A DNA stretch of 64,000 bases from JAJTGZ01 sp964403525 (GTDB lineage: Bacteria > Planctomycetota > Phycisphaerae > Phycisphaerales > UBA1924): positions 1 to 64,000 of the forward strand of contig CAYOGE010000004.1 in assembly GCA_964403525.1 (NCBI GenBank). Direction: 5' to 3'. Of the stretch, positions 42,470-51,143 are shown piece after piece; position 1 is the first letter of the stretch, and each line of letters begins with the position of its first letter. Made by a program: the position numbers and the translations under genes. Below the pieces are notes generated by a model. The model ran no database searches, had not been told where the DNA came from, and saw only the letters and a list, made by a program, of their open reading frames with translations.

Positions 42470-43801
42470 CTACAGCCGCCGGATGACGATCGCCGTGCGG
42501 TCGTCGGGCACCACCGAGCCACCGGCAAACGCCTCGGTCAGGCGGTTGATCTCTGTCAGCAGGTCGCACGCCGACATCGTCGGGTTGCGTTGAACCACGT
42601 CGGCGATCGGCTCGAGGCCGAGGTACCGGCCGTCGGGGCTTGGGGCCTCGTAGTAGCCGTCTGACAGCAGCAAAAACGTGTCTCCCGGCCTTAATTCCAG
42701 CGGTTCGACGGGCTCGCTCTCAATCTCCGGCGCAACGCCCGCCGGCACCCCGTTCGCCGGGATCTCCTCCACCCTGCTCCCCGGGCCACCCGCTCGGACG
42801 ATGACCAGCGGGGCCTGACCGGCCGAGTCGTACGTCAGTTGCCCCGTGGGCGGGTCGAGGTGGGCAAAGCACGCGGTGACGAACCGGCCCAGCGGCAAGT
42901 CGGCTTCGAGCTGGGCGTCTGCGAGCCTGGAGATCGTCCCCACGTCAGCGCCAAGCCGGGCCCCCATGCGGAACATCCCCCGGAACTGGGCCACGCTCAG
43001 GGCGGGGCCCACCCCGTGCCCGGTCGCATCGGCCAGCACAAAGAGCAGGCCGCGTTTGCCCTCGCAGAAGGTTGACCAGTCGAGCAGGTCGTAGGTGTCC
43101 CCTCCCGTCTCTTCCGACGGGATCGACCCGGCGGCGATGTCGTAGCCGGGCATCTGCGGCACCGACTGGGGGAAGCTGGACTGCTGGATATCACGGGCGA
43201 GGTCGAGGTCGCGCTCGAGCTTCTGCTTGCGCCGCTCGGCGAGCATGAGCTTGGCACGCCGGATCGCCACCGCCCCCTGGCTGGCGAGGGCGCGGGCGAG
43301 CGCCTCGTCGGCAGCGCTGAACACCGCCGGGTTGGCCTCGCTCCCTTTGTTGAGCACCTGCGCCACACCCTCCAGCGTGCCGTCGAAGCTCATCAGCGGC
43401 ACGGTGAGCATGCTCCGGGTGCGGTAGCCGGTCTTGCGGTCGACTTCCCTGTTGAAGCGCGGGTCCTCGTAGGCGTCTGGCAGGTTGATGATCTTGCCGG
43501 TCCGGGCGCACTGGCCCGCGATGCCGCCTGCGCCCTCCGCCTTAGTCGAGAACCGGAATCGCTCAACACCGTGCGCCTGGTGCACGACCAGGTCGCCGGT
43601 TGCGGCGTCATACTCGTAGACGGTGGCCCGGTCGGCGCCCAGCGTGTCGCGGAGGGCGTCGATCACCAGCGCGAGCACCTCCGTCAGGTCGATCGACGCG
43701 GCGAGCCGCTCCATGACCATCAACAATCGCGTCCACGACCGAGGGTCGATCGGCGCTGCGGGGGGGTCGGGGGTTGGGGGTGTCGGCGGGGGTGGGGTCA
43801 T
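42470..43801 (-). CDS. GAF domain-containing SpoIIE-type PP2C serine phosphatase
   Basis: The product is 443 aa. A Pro-rich N-terminus is followed by a GAF domain (residues about 30-185: TLGADRATVYEYDAATGDL, TVPLMSFDGTLEGVAQVLNKG), a short helical linker (RRKQKLERDLDLARDIQQS) and a PPM/SpoIIE domain (about 220-443) with ETGGDTYDLLDW, LFVLADATGHGVGPALSV and LLLSDGYYEA metal Asp residues. It probably dephosphorylates an anti-sigma-factor antagonist in a partner-switching pathway; no such partner is adjacent. A TATGCT lies 12 nt before the ATG, implying a very short leader. Confidence 0.9.
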   Translation of the reverse strand: MTPPPPTPPTPDPPAAPIDPRSWTRLLMVMERLAASIDLTEVLALVIDALRDTLGADRATVYEYDAATGDLVVHQAHGVERFRFSTKAEGAGGIAGQCARTGKIINLPDAYEDPRFNREVDRKTGYRTRSMLTVPLMSFDGTLEGVAQVLNKGSEANPAVFSAADEALARALASQGAVAIRRAKLMLAERRKQKLERDLDLARDIQQSSFPQSVPQMPGYDIAAGSIPSEETGGDTYDLLDWSTFCEGKRGLLFVLADATGHGVGPALSVAQFRGMFRMGARLGADVGTISRLADAQLEADLPLGRFVTACFAHLDPPTGQLTYDSAGQAPLVIVRAGGPGSRVEEIPANGVPAGVAPEIESEPVEPLELRPGDTFLLLSDGYYEAPSPDGRYLGLEPIADVVQRNPTMSACDLLTEINRLTEAFAGGSVVPDDRTAIVIRRL

Positions 43802-43849
43802 CGAGGTGCGCAGAGCATACGGGATGTCATCGCCGCCTGCACGGAGGGC

Positions 43850-43881
43850 AAAAAGAAGCCCGCGGCCTTGCGGCCGCGGGC
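43850..43881 (-). terminator. Rho-independent terminator of pseudopilin gene
   Basis: A perfect 10-bp stem (GCCCGCGGCC / GGCCGCGGGC, 4-nt loop) is followed on the minus strand by TTCTTTTT, 33 bp past the pseudopilin stop. Confidence 0.88.
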
Positions 43882-43913
43882 TCGATTCAATCGAATCTCA
43901 AACGGTCAACCGA

Positions 43914-44855
43914 TCAGTCGTGCCAGTGCACGATGGTGGTGCCGTTGGTGGTGAAGGGGCGCAGCCAGGCGTTGGTACGCGAAGCGGCGGTGCTGTTCTC
44001 GTCGAGCTCGTCGACGAAGAAGTTGTCCGGCACGACACGGGGGGTGCCGGTGGGACGGGTGTAGGTGATCTCGGTGGGATCGGGGCGCGTCTCGAAGTTG
44101 ACGTGGTTGTCGTTGTAGCCGATGTTGCCTTCCCAGGTGGTACGGCCGCCGTGGATGGCGAGCGTGTTGCTCTGGGTGCCGGTCGCGCCGGCGAGGAGCG
44201 TCCAGCCGGCCGCGGGGGGCGCAGCCTGATCGGTGGAGGCGACGTACGTGGCGCCGCGGTTGCCGAAGACGGCCTCGGTGGCGTTGAACGTGTTGCTCCA
44301 CTTGCTCATGCGGTTGCCGAAGTTGAACACGAGCCCGGCGTAGCTGTTGCCACCCGAGGTCGTGTCACGGCGCTGCTGCGCACCGCCGGTGGTGTCACCG
44401 GGGTAGCCCGAGAAGCCCGGGTCCCAGATCGCGTTGGCCTGGACGGCAGCGAGGGTGGGGTTCGAGTTCTGGTAGCCGGAGTCAACCTTGATGTTGCTGT
44501 TGGTCTCGCTGGGGGAGACGCAGATCTCAGGGCTGATGCTGCTGTTGAAGATCAGCACCGAGAGGCAGTTGCCGGTGTTGTTCTTGTTGCCCTGGGTAGC
44601 GGCGTTGCCGGCGGTGCCGACAGCAACCGTCTGGTTGTTGACGTCCAGGTTCTGGGGGACGGGGTAGCTGTCCTTGTTGCCCTGGGCGAAGATCGTCATG
44701 GCTTGGATGACGTTGCGGACCTGCGTGCCGCACTTGATCTGGCGGGCCGAGGCGCGGGCCTTGGCGAGGGCGGGGAGCAGGATGCCGACCAGCAGCGCGA
44801 TGATCGCGATGACGACCAGCAGTTCGATCAGCGTAAATGCGCGAGTCTTCTTCAT
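43914..44855 (-). CDS. Type II secretion-like pseudopilin
   Basis: The product is 313 aa with AGGAG 10 nt upstream of the ATG. The class III signal is short (MKKTRA) and cleaved before FTLIELLVVIAIIALLVGI, then ILLPALAKARASARQIKCG. The C-terminal domain ends with PRVVPDNFFVDELDE. The leader DNA is nearly identical to that of the pseudopilin at 18517-19626, while the globular parts differ. It is inserted in the inner membrane and processed by a prepilin peptidase. It is monocistronic, with its own terminator. Confidence 0.87.
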   Translation of the reverse strand: MKKTRAFTLIELLVVIAIIALLVGILLPALAKARASARQIKCGTQVRNVIQAMTIFAQGNKDSYPVPQNLDVNNQTVAVGTAGNAATQGNKNNTGNCLSVLIFNSSISPEICVSPSETNSNIKVDSGYQNSNPTLAAVQANAIWDPGFSGYPGDTTGGAQQRRDTTSGGNSYAGLVFNFGNRMSKWSNTFNATEAVFGNRGATYVASTDQAAPPAAGWTLLAGATGTQSNTLAIHGGRTTWEGNIGYNDNHVNFETRPDPTEITYTRPTGTPRVVPDNFFVDELDENSTAASRTNAWLRPFTTNGTTIVHWHD

Positions 44856-45547
44856 AAAAAACCACTCCTAAACAGGCCGGGCCCCACGTTCCACGCGGCG
44901 TTGCCCGGCGACTTCTGATTGAGCACCCGGAACACCCGGACGCTCGGCCGAAACACACAGGCGGCGACGGCAAGATCGATTGTGATGGGGGAGGGCACGC
45001 TGCGACAGATGATGCAACCCCACGCGGCACCAGCCGCGCGACGGACCATCGGACCACAAGCGAGAGCTCGCTTCCGCCAGCCTGACTGGCCCTGCTCGTG
45101 CGCACCGATCATGACTGCCGCCCAGGAACACCCTGAAGGCCGATCGACACGCCCATGCGGGCCTTCGAGTTGTCGGCTGAAATGCGGATCGGCCCGCCTC
45201 GCCTGGCCGATGCTTGCGCACCTGCCTGCGGGGCAAACCGGTTTTTACCGTGTACGGTTGGGGAATGACTTCGGAGCGATTGCTCCATGAGTCCGGATCG
45301 AATCAGATTTCCCGTACACTGCCGAATCCAGCCTGCGGACACCTACAAGATACAAGTTCCGATCCGATTGTCAAGGGGATGTGGTTCCACAGAAAACCCA
45401 TCTATTGCCTGCCGATGCCAGAAATCTGAAAATCCCCCCTTTTCGGGCGGCGAATTCCGGCTGAAATCGCCGCTTTGAGAGCGTTTTCGCCCCCCACCCA
45501 TTTCTCCAATCCGGATGCCGACCCCGCCGAACTGAGGAGCAATACCT
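44856..45547. other. 692-bp gap without a supported gene
   Basis: This is the longest non-coding stretch of the window, and its right half (about 45240-45490) is clearly poorer in GC than the surroundings. Short frames here lack ribosome sites and family features. I see a dyad ACCGTGTACGGT (45247-45258), a small hairpin GGAGC/GCTCC (45273-45286), a TACACT -10-like box (45315-45320) and AT-rich tracts before RidA. It may hold promoters for the two divergent genes and an unrecognised small RNA. Confidence 0.5.
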
Positions 45548-46009
45548 ATGACCATCGATGCACGCCTGGCCCAACTGGGGATCACCCTCCCCCCCGCCCC
45601 CAAGCCCGTTGCCGCCTATGTACCCGCGCGGCGGTGCGGCTCGCTGCTGTTTGTCTCCGGCCAGTTGCCGTTCAGGGATGGGAAGCTCATGGCGACCGGT
45701 CCGATCGGCGGCACCGAAGGCATTGTCAACGCCGCCGCGGCCGCGCGCCAGTGCGCGATCAACGCGCTCGCGGTGGCGAAGGACGCGGTCGGTTCGCTCG
45801 ATGCGATCGCCGGCGTTGTGCGCGTGGGCGTGTGGGTGGCGTGCGCCAGCGACTTTGTTGATCAGCCGAAGGTGGCCAACGGCGCCAGCGAGTTGCTGGT
45901 CGAGGTCTTCGGCGACAGCGGCCGGCACGCCCGCGCCGCGGTGGGCACGAACGCGCTGCCGCTGGGGGCGATGGTGGAGGTGGAGGTTTGCTTTGAGGTG
46001 AGGGGGTAA
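45548..46009 (+). CDS. RidA family (YjgF/YER057c/UK114) protein
   Basis: The product is 153 aa with GAGGAG 8 nt upstream. It matches the YjgF/RidA-like 'YjgF_YER057c' subfamily start (LAQLGITLPPAPKPVAAYVPARRCG), with LLFVSGQLPFRDGKL and a late GTNALPLGAMVEVEVCFEV. RidA enzymes deaminate reactive enamine/imine intermediates; members with this longer, later arginine pattern are often of unproven activity. It is the only plus-strand gene between the long gap and the REP/transposase unit. Confidence 0.88.
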   Translation: MTIDARLAQLGITLPPAPKPVAAYVPARRCGSLLFVSGQLPFRDGKLMATGPIGGTEGIVNAAAAARQCAINALAVAKDAVGSLDAIAGVVRVGVWVACASDFVDQPKVANGASELLVEVFGDSGRHARAAVGTNALPLGAMVEVEVCFEVRG

Positions 46010-46051
46010 GGAGAACGTCTCTGCCTTGGAGCCCGGAGGGCTCGTAGTTCA

Positions 46052-46113
46052 TAGCCGGGGGCAACGCCCCCGGTGTGCGACGGCGGATGTCCGTACCGCG
46101 ACAGCGGTACGAC
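46052..46113 (+). repeat. REP palindrome pair, left copy
   Basis: It contains CCGGGGGC-AAC-GCCCCCGG (46055-46073) and GTACCGC-GACA-GCGGTAC (46093-46110). It is the inverted copy of 46597-46659. Confidence 0.85.
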
Positions 46114-46116
46114 CGC

Positions 46117-46563
46117 TCACCCCAGCAAGAACCGCGGGTCGTACACCACTTTGTACTTCTTCAGGAGCCTCTCAATCTCCTCCGGAAACGACATCTTCGC
46201 GTGATGCCGCGCCTGGTTGCGGATGTACCGCTCCAACGCCTCACGCTGCGATTCACCGATCGAGAACGCGCCGTACCCGTCCTGCCAGGCGAATCGCCTG
46301 GCACCCTTGAGCTTCATCCACTTCGACGATTCTTTCTTCATTCCCTGCAGCAAGTCAGCAATGCTGACCGTCTTGCCGAGCGAGACGAGCAGGTGTATGT
46401 GGTCGGGCATGCCGCCGCCAAGCAGAAGCTCTGAACCGTTCGCCTTGCACGCGCCGCCGATGTACGCGTAAGGCTGGTTTGCGATAGCTGGGTCGACCGT
46501 CGGCTGGCGGTCCTTCGTGCTGAAAACGACGTGGAGCAGGACGGCCGTGCAAGTTGACGCCAT
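46117..46563 (-). CDS. REP-associated tyrosine transposase (RAYT, Y1/IS200-like)
   Basis: The product is 148 aa. The HUH motif is in GGGMPDHIHLLVSL (His55, His57), and the catalytic Tyr is probably Tyr113 in ERYIRNQARHH. The start HVVFSTKDRQP and the C-terminal KYKVVYDPRFLL are typical of the IS200-like TnpA/RAYT family. It nicks and rejoins single-stranded DNA at REP hairpins and is thought to spread REPs. The gene is intact, with both REPs close on each side: the stop is 4 bp from the left copy and the ATG 34 bp from the right copy. Confidence 0.88.
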   Translation of the reverse strand: MASTCTAVLLHVVFSTKDRQPTVDPAIANQPYAYIGGACKANGSELLLGGGMPDHIHLLVSLGKTVSIADLLQGMKKESSKWMKLKGARRFAWQDGYGAFSIGESQREALERYIRNQARHHAKMSFPEEIERLLKKYKVVYDPRFLLG

Positions 46564-46596
46564 TTCCGCAGCATACAGAGATCTTGACGAGAATCG

Positions 46597-46659
46597 GTTG
46601 TACCGCTGTCGCGGTACCGGTTCGGGGACGACGCTGACCGGGGGCGTTGCCCCCGGCTA
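46597..46659 (-). repeat. REP palindrome pair, right copy
   Basis: It contains GTACCGC-TGTC-GCGGTAC (46600-46617) and CCGGGGGC-GTT-GCCCCCGG (46638-46656), in inverted orientation to the left copy. Confidence 0.85.
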
Positions 46660-46763
46660 TTTCATTGAACCGCTCCGCGGTTCAAGGTGAACCGCGCGCA
46701 ACTCATTCGCTCGCTCGCCCCGACGCCGCTTCACCTACTCGCTTCCGCGGGCCCCCGGCCGCC

Positions 46764-47936
46764 TCACTCAGGCTGCGGGAAACGCCTGTCGAGGAATCGA
46801 CCGTCCTTGTGGAAGAGCTCGCCGTCGGCGAAGATCTGGCCGCCGGGGCAGCCGCCGCGCGGGCGCATCTCGCAGATCATGTCCCAGTGCAGGCCGCTCT
46901 CGTTGATATTGCCGGTCTTGGGGTACCCGGCGCCGACGGCGGCGTGGAAGGTGCCGCCGATCTTCTCGTCGAAGAGGATGTTCTTGGAGAAGTCGGCAAC
47001 GCCGTAGTTTGTGCCGATGGCGATCTCGCCCATGTTCCGGGCGCCGTCGTCCTGGTCGAGCATCTTGGTCAGGAAGTCGAGCCCCTTGCTCGCCTGCGCG
47101 TTGGTCACGCGCCCCTTCTTGAACTCCAGGCGCACGTTGTGCACCTCGTTGCCCATGTAGACAGCCGGGAACGTGTAGTTCACGTGCCCCTCGACGCCGA
47201 ACCCGCCCATGCTCGGCAACGTCGGGCCGCAGAAGACCTCGCCGTCGGGGAAGTTGGCGTGCCCGCAGCAGTTCTCCCAGATGCCCTTGGAGACGTCAAC
47301 GCGCAGGTCGGTGCCGTCGTTGCCGTTGTGTGGCGGCACGACGAAGCGGAGCTCTTTCTTGCCCTTGAGGTAGTCGCAGACCAGTTGCTGGCGTGCCTCG
47401 ATCGCCTGCCACGCGGCGACAGGGTCGGGCGTGTTGAGGAGCCCGGCGTTAAAGACAAAGTCGGCGTACTGGTTCAACGACATCTCCGCGTCCTGAGCCG
47501 ACGCGGAGGTTGGGAACTGCGTGCCGCACCAGCGGAGCTTGCCCTCGGCCTCGCGGTTCATGAACCGCTTCATGTAGGGCTTGCGTGCCTGCTGCAGGAG
47601 CGCGGCCTTGTTCGACGGGTACTTGGCGAGGTACTTGGTGTTCCCCTCGGCCCAGAAGCTGAGAGTCACATCAACCTTCTCGATCAGGTCGAGCTGGATG
47701 GGGTTGGCGAAGGCGATCTGCTCGTCGGTGCCGTTGGCGACGAGGGTCTCGGTGAGCGCGTCCGAGCGGGGCCAATAGAACGGGTTGCCCCCCGCCCTGA
47801 GCACGGCGGCGAAGAGCTCCTCGACCAGCGGCATGCCGCGGGGGTCACCGATGACCGCGACCAGGTCACCCTTTTTGATCCTGGTGGAGTAGCGGACGAG
47901 AACATCGGCGAGCTTGGCCAGGCGCGGGTCGTGCAT
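46764..47936 (-). CDS. M29 family aminopeptidase
   Basis: The product is 390 aa from the ATG at 47936 (MHDPRLAKLADVLVRYST); longer in-frame starts are unlike the family. Metal-site motifs of M29 (AmpS/thermophilic aminopeptidase T) are present: GEVFCGPTLPSMGGFGVEG, MGEIAIGTNYGV, the ILFDEKIGGTFHAAVGAGYP loop and the late SGLHWDMICEM. It removes N-terminal residues from peptides in the cytoplasm with cobalt or zinc. A TATCCT box is 8 nt before the ATG. Confidence 0.9.
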   Translation of the reverse strand: MHDPRLAKLADVLVRYSTRIKKGDLVAVIGDPRGMPLVEELFAAVLRAGGNPFYWPRSDALTETLVANGTDEQIAFANPIQLDLIEKVDVTLSFWAEGNTKYLAKYPSNKAALLQQARKPYMKRFMNREAEGKLRWCGTQFPTSASAQDAEMSLNQYADFVFNAGLLNTPDPVAAWQAIEARQQLVCDYLKGKKELRFVVPPHNGNDGTDLRVDVSKGIWENCCGHANFPDGEVFCGPTLPSMGGFGVEGHVNYTFPAVYMGNEVHNVRLEFKKGRVTNAQASKGLDFLTKMLDQDDGARNMGEIAIGTNYGVADFSKNILFDEKIGGTFHAAVGAGYPKTGNINESGLHWDMICEMRPRGGCPGGQIFADGELFHKDGRFLDRRFPQPE

Positions 47937-47944
47937 AGGTCGGC

Positions 47945-47950
47945 AGGATA
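47945..47950 (-). promoter_or_regulatory. -10 box TATCCT for the M29 gene, near-leaderless
   Basis: TATCCT on the minus strand lies 8 nt before the ATG at 47936, with no Shine-Dalgarno between. Confidence 0.45.
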
Positions 47951-48011
47951 GCGGCGGGCGGCGGGCGCGGGGCCGGCGCACGTCCCTCCGGCTCCGGTGA
48001 ACGTCTTCCGC

Positions 48012-48662
48012 TCAGCCCGGGAAGGCCTTCTTGTAGTCCTCAACGAACTTCTTCAGGCCGCTGTCGGTGAGGGGGTGGTTAAGCATCCCCTTAATCACGC
48101 TCATCGGCACGGTGGCAACGTCGGCACCGGCGAGGGCACAATCGACCATGTGCTTGTTGTGCCGGATCGACGCGGCCAGCAGCTTGGTGTTGAACCCGTA
48201 GGTGTCGTAGATCTGGCGGATCTGGTGAATGAGCTGCGTGCCGTCCTCCGCGACGTCGTCGAGCCGTCCGATGAACGGGCTTACGAGGAACGCACCGGCC
48301 TTGGCGACCATCAGCGCCTGCAGCGGCTGGAAGACGAGCGTCATGTTCGTCTTGATCCCCTGGTCGCTGAGCTTCTTACACCCCTTGAGGCCGTCGACGG
48401 TCGTGGGGAGCTTGACGACGATGTTTTCGGCGATTTTGATGAGCAGGTCGGCCTCGCGCATCATGCCGTCGAAGTCGGTGCTGATGACCTCGCCGCTGAC
48501 TGGACCTTTGACAACGGCGCAGATCTCCTTCAGGCGGTCGTGGTACTTGACGCCCTTCTCTTTGGCGATCAGGCTCGGGTTGGTGGTCACACCGTCGAGC
48601 ACGCCCAGCGCGGCCGCCTCTTTGATCTCGTCAAGGTTCGCCGTATCGATGTAGAGGTCCAT
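48012..48662 (-). CDS. Transaldolase-like (fructose-6-phosphate aldolase/TalC type)
   Basis: The product is 216 aa from the ATG at 48662 (MDLYIDTANLDEIKEAAALG). The class I aldolase Schiff-base Lys lies in AENIVVKLPTTVDGLK, with TTNPSLIAKEKG at the N-terminal barrel and FLVSPFIGRLDD later. The length matches the small TalC/FSA group rather than 310-aa TalB. It transfers a dihydroxyacetone unit in the pentose-phosphate pathway, or acts as an aldolase; the two cannot be separated from sequence alone. Confidence 0.92.
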   Translation of the reverse strand: MDLYIDTANLDEIKEAAALGVLDGVTTNPSLIAKEKGVKYHDRLKEICAVVKGPVSGEVISTDFDGMMREADLLIKIAENIVVKLPTTVDGLKGCKKLSDQGIKTNMTLVFQPLQALMVAKAGAFLVSPFIGRLDDVAEDGTQLIHQIRQIYDTYGFNTKLLAASIRHNKHMVDCALAGADVATVPMSVIKGMLNHPLTDSGLKKFVEDYKKAFPG

Positions 48663-48726
48663 TGCGCGTCTCCGTGCGGGTGGTTGGGGGTTGTGCGAGT
48701 GTATCGGCCTCACGCACGGCGTGACG

Positions 48727-50202
48727 CTACCCGGCCATCGCCCGCAGTTCGCGCCGGAGCACCTTGCCCGTTGCGTTGCGGGGGAGCGCCTCGACGTGCC
48801 GGACCTCAGGGACCTTGTAGCCCGCGAGCCTGCCGCGGCACCAGGAGACGATCGACTGGGCATCGAACGTCTCACCTTCTTTGAGCTCAACAAACGCGAC
48901 GGGCTGCTCGCCGCGCATGGGGTCCTTCACGCCGACGACGCCCGAGTCTTTCACCGCCGGGTGGTGGTTGATGACCTCTTCGATCTCGCGCGGAAAGACG
49001 TTCTCCCCGCCGATGATCAGCATGTCCTTCAGACGGCCGGTGATGAAGAGGTGGCCATCGTCGTCAAAGCGGCCGATGTCACCCGTGCGGAACCAGCCCT
49101 CGCCGTCAAACGCCGCGGCGGTCTCCGCCGGCAGGTGGTAGTACCCCTGCATGACGTTTGGGCCCTTGATCCGGACCTCGCCGTCCTGGTTCCTGCCGAG
49201 GGTGCGGCCAGAATCAGGATCGACGATGCGTTCGCGCACGCCGGGGAGGGCCTGTCCCACCGAGTGCGGCTTGAACTCGTTCGGGCGGCACCAGTTGGTC
49301 ACCGGGCTCGTCTCGGTCAGCCCGTACCCCTCGGCGATGCGAACGCCAAAGCGGTCGAAGAAGGCCGTCGCGACCGCGTCGGGGAGCGGCTCGCCGCCTG
49401 AAACCGCGTAGCGGAGTGACGCGAAGTCCGCCGGTGCGGCGTCCTTGACGTGCAGCAGCGCGTTGTACATCGAAGGGATCGCGATCATCGCCGTCGGCCG
49501 GTGCTGCCGGAACGTTTTGACGATCCGCCCGGGCACGAACCGCGCTGAATAGATCACTCTGCAGCCGCGCGTCAGCGGCAGCAGCGTCAGCACGGTGAGC
49601 CCGAACGTGTGGAACTGCGGGAGTACGCCCAGCAGCACTTCGTCCTTGCCAAACCCCACCCACTCGATCGCCTGGCGGATGTTGGTCGCGATGTTGCCGT
49701 GGCTGAGCATCACCCCCTTGGGCTTGCCGCTGGTGCCGCTGGTGTAGAGCAGCAGGGCCAGGTCGTCGTCGCTGTTGCAGGCGGGGATGCGCGGCTCGGG
49801 GACCCGCTTGAGATCGAGCGTGTCCAGCTTCAACAGCTTGACGCGCTGGGGTGTGAACCCGAGGTGCTCGATCATCGCCGTCGCCGTCACCACCGTGTCG
49901 CAACCGCAGTCGTCGACCACGTACTGAAGTTCCTCCTGCTTGAGCAGAAAGTTCAGCGGCACGACCACCCGGCCGCTGATCCACCCGGCCAGAGCGGCGA
50001 TGGGGAACGCTCCAGACGACGGGAGCATGACGCCGACGGTCCCGCCCCGCCCGCGACCGGCGTTGGTGCGGTCGAGCACGTCGGCGAGGTTCATCGCAGC
50101 AACGAGCAGTTCGATCCGCCTGTACGAGCGGGAATCGTCGATTACGCCGTGCTCAAGCGGGTATCGGAGGCAGGTTCGGATGATCGGCCAGTGGATGCTC
50201 AA
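48727..50202 (-). CDS. AMP-binding acyl-CoA synthetase/ligase
   Basis: The product is 491 aa from a TTG at 50202 (MSIHWPIIRTCLRYPLEHGV), with GAGGGAG 6 nt upstream; in-frame codons further up overlap the divergent gene. Motifs of the ANL superfamily: LLYTSGTSGKPKGVMLSHGN, AEGYGLTETSP, GWFRTGDIGRFDDDGHLFITGRLKD, and the C-terminal Lys in LPRNATGKVLRREL. It makes acyl-CoA from a fatty or other carboxylic acid. It is divergent from the SPOR lipoprotein gene, with 88 bp between starts. Confidence 0.9.
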   Translation of the reverse strand: MSIHWPIIRTCLRYPLEHGVIDDSRSYRRIELLVAAMNLADVLDRTNAGRGRGGTVGVMLPSSGAFPIAALAGWISGRVVVPLNFLLKQEELQYVVDDCGCDTVVTATAMIEHLGFTPQRVKLLKLDTLDLKRVPEPRIPACNSDDDLALLLYTSGTSGKPKGVMLSHGNIATNIRQAIEWVGFGKDEVLLGVLPQFHTFGLTVLTLLPLTRGCRVIYSARFVPGRIVKTFRQHRPTAMIAIPSMYNALLHVKDAAPADFASLRYAVSGGEPLPDAVATAFFDRFGVRIAEGYGLTETSPVTNWCRPNEFKPHSVGQALPGVRERIVDPDSGRTLGRNQDGEVRIKGPNVMQGYYHLPAETAAAFDGEGWFRTGDIGRFDDDGHLFITGRLKDMLIIGGENVFPREIEEVINHHPAVKDSGVVGVKDPMRGEQPVAFVELKEGETFDAQSIVSWCRGRLAGYKVPEVRHVEALPRNATGKVLRRELRAMAG

Positions 50203-50290
50203 GCACGGCTCCCTCAAAGTTGCGGTCGCCCCCCCGCCTGGCGCCGATAGTACCGATATCCAATCGCCACTTCTGACGGAGGCCATGGCC

Positions 50291-51061
50291 ATGCCCTGCG
50301 CTCGCACACGCCCGCTCCATACGGCCGCACTTCTCACGCTCACGCTGGCGGGGGGATGCCAGTACGAGCCGCAGCTCTCTTACCAGCAGGCGTACGAGCA
50401 GAAGCTCTATGCCCAGGCGCTGGACAAGGCCTCGCCGATCGCAACCGACGAGCACGCCGGCGACCGCCAGCGCGCCGCGCTGGTTGCCGGAATGTCCGCC
50501 CATTCACTCGGGCGGAACGCCGAAGCCAAGAAGTGGCTCATCCCGCTGAAGTACTGCACGGACCAGGACATCGCCGCCCGCGCCCGGGCCACGCTGGGGA
50601 TCATCGCCAAAGCTGAAGGAAAGCCGGCCGAGGCGGCCCCGCTGCTCTCTGACAGTGCCGACAAGCTCGACGGCAACGACGCGGCCAAGGCCAAGATCTT
50701 TGCCGGCGACGCGTACCGGCAGCTGGGGATGGAGACAAAGGCACGCGAGGAGTACAACGGCGCCAAATCTGAGGCGGAAGACCCCGCCCTCAAAGCAACC
50801 GCCGACCAGAAAGCCCGGCCGATGAGCTACTACGTGCAGTGCGGGGCGTTTTCGACGCGTCTGGCGGCCGAAAAGCAGCAGAGGGCGGTCCGTTCGCAGG
50901 CGGTAAACGCGGGGCAGCCGGCACCCCAGATCCTGCAGCTTAGCCCGAACGGGACCCCCCTATTCGTGGTGCAGATCGGGCCATACCCCGACATGCAGAA
51001 CGCCCAGCGGGCCAAAGCCCAAATGAATCTGGCCAGCGCCGCGATCACAAAGAGACAGTAA
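50291..51061 (+). CDS. Lipoprotein with TPR-like repeats and C-terminal SPOR domain
   Basis: The product is 256 aa. GGAGG (50278-50282) gives the right spacing to the ATG at 50291, better than 50285. A lipobox LTLAGGC marks a signal peptidase II site. Helical, TPR-like repeats follow (about residues 25-175). The last 75 residues (MSYYVQCGAFSTRLAAEKQQ, FVVQIGPYPDMQNAQRAKAQ) form a SPOR domain, which binds denuded septal peptidoglycan. It is probably an outer- or inner-membrane lipoprotein linked to division or cell-wall remodelling. Confidence 0.87.
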   Translation: MPCARTRPLHTAALLTLTLAGGCQYEPQLSYQQAYEQKLYAQALDKASPIATDEHAGDRQRAALVAGMSAHSLGRNAEAKKWLIPLKYCTDQDIAARARATLGIIAKAEGKPAEAAPLLSDSADKLDGNDAAKAKIFAGDAYRQLGMETKAREEYNGAKSEAEDPALKATADQKARPMSYYVQCGAFSTRLAAEKQQRAVRSQAVNAGQPAPQILQLSPNGTPLFVVQIGPYPDMQNAQRAKAQMNLASAAITKRQ

Positions 51062-51143
51062 ACTCTTGCTGCGGAACCACTTAAGTGTTCCCGCGTATCA
51101 CTCCCCGTGGGCTCCTCGTGACCGGGCTTTCAGGAGCAGCAGC

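Larger units (their letters stand above)
46029..46683 (-). mobile_element. REP-flanked RAYT (REP-associated tyrosine transposase) unit
   Basis: A Y1/IS200-like transposase gene (46117-46563) is bracketed by inverted copies of a two-palindrome REP module (46052-46113 and 46597-46659). Extra hairpins lie outside on each side (GAGCCC/GGGCTC at 46029-46043 and GAACCGC/GCGGTTC at 46667-46683). It is a self-contained RAYT/REP unit inserted between RidA and an aminopeptidase gene. Confidence 0.82.

Noticed and set aside
45214..45429. A 71-codon frame in the long gap
   Set aside because: It has no ribosome site, no family resemblance and mixed composition, so it is probably a chance frame.
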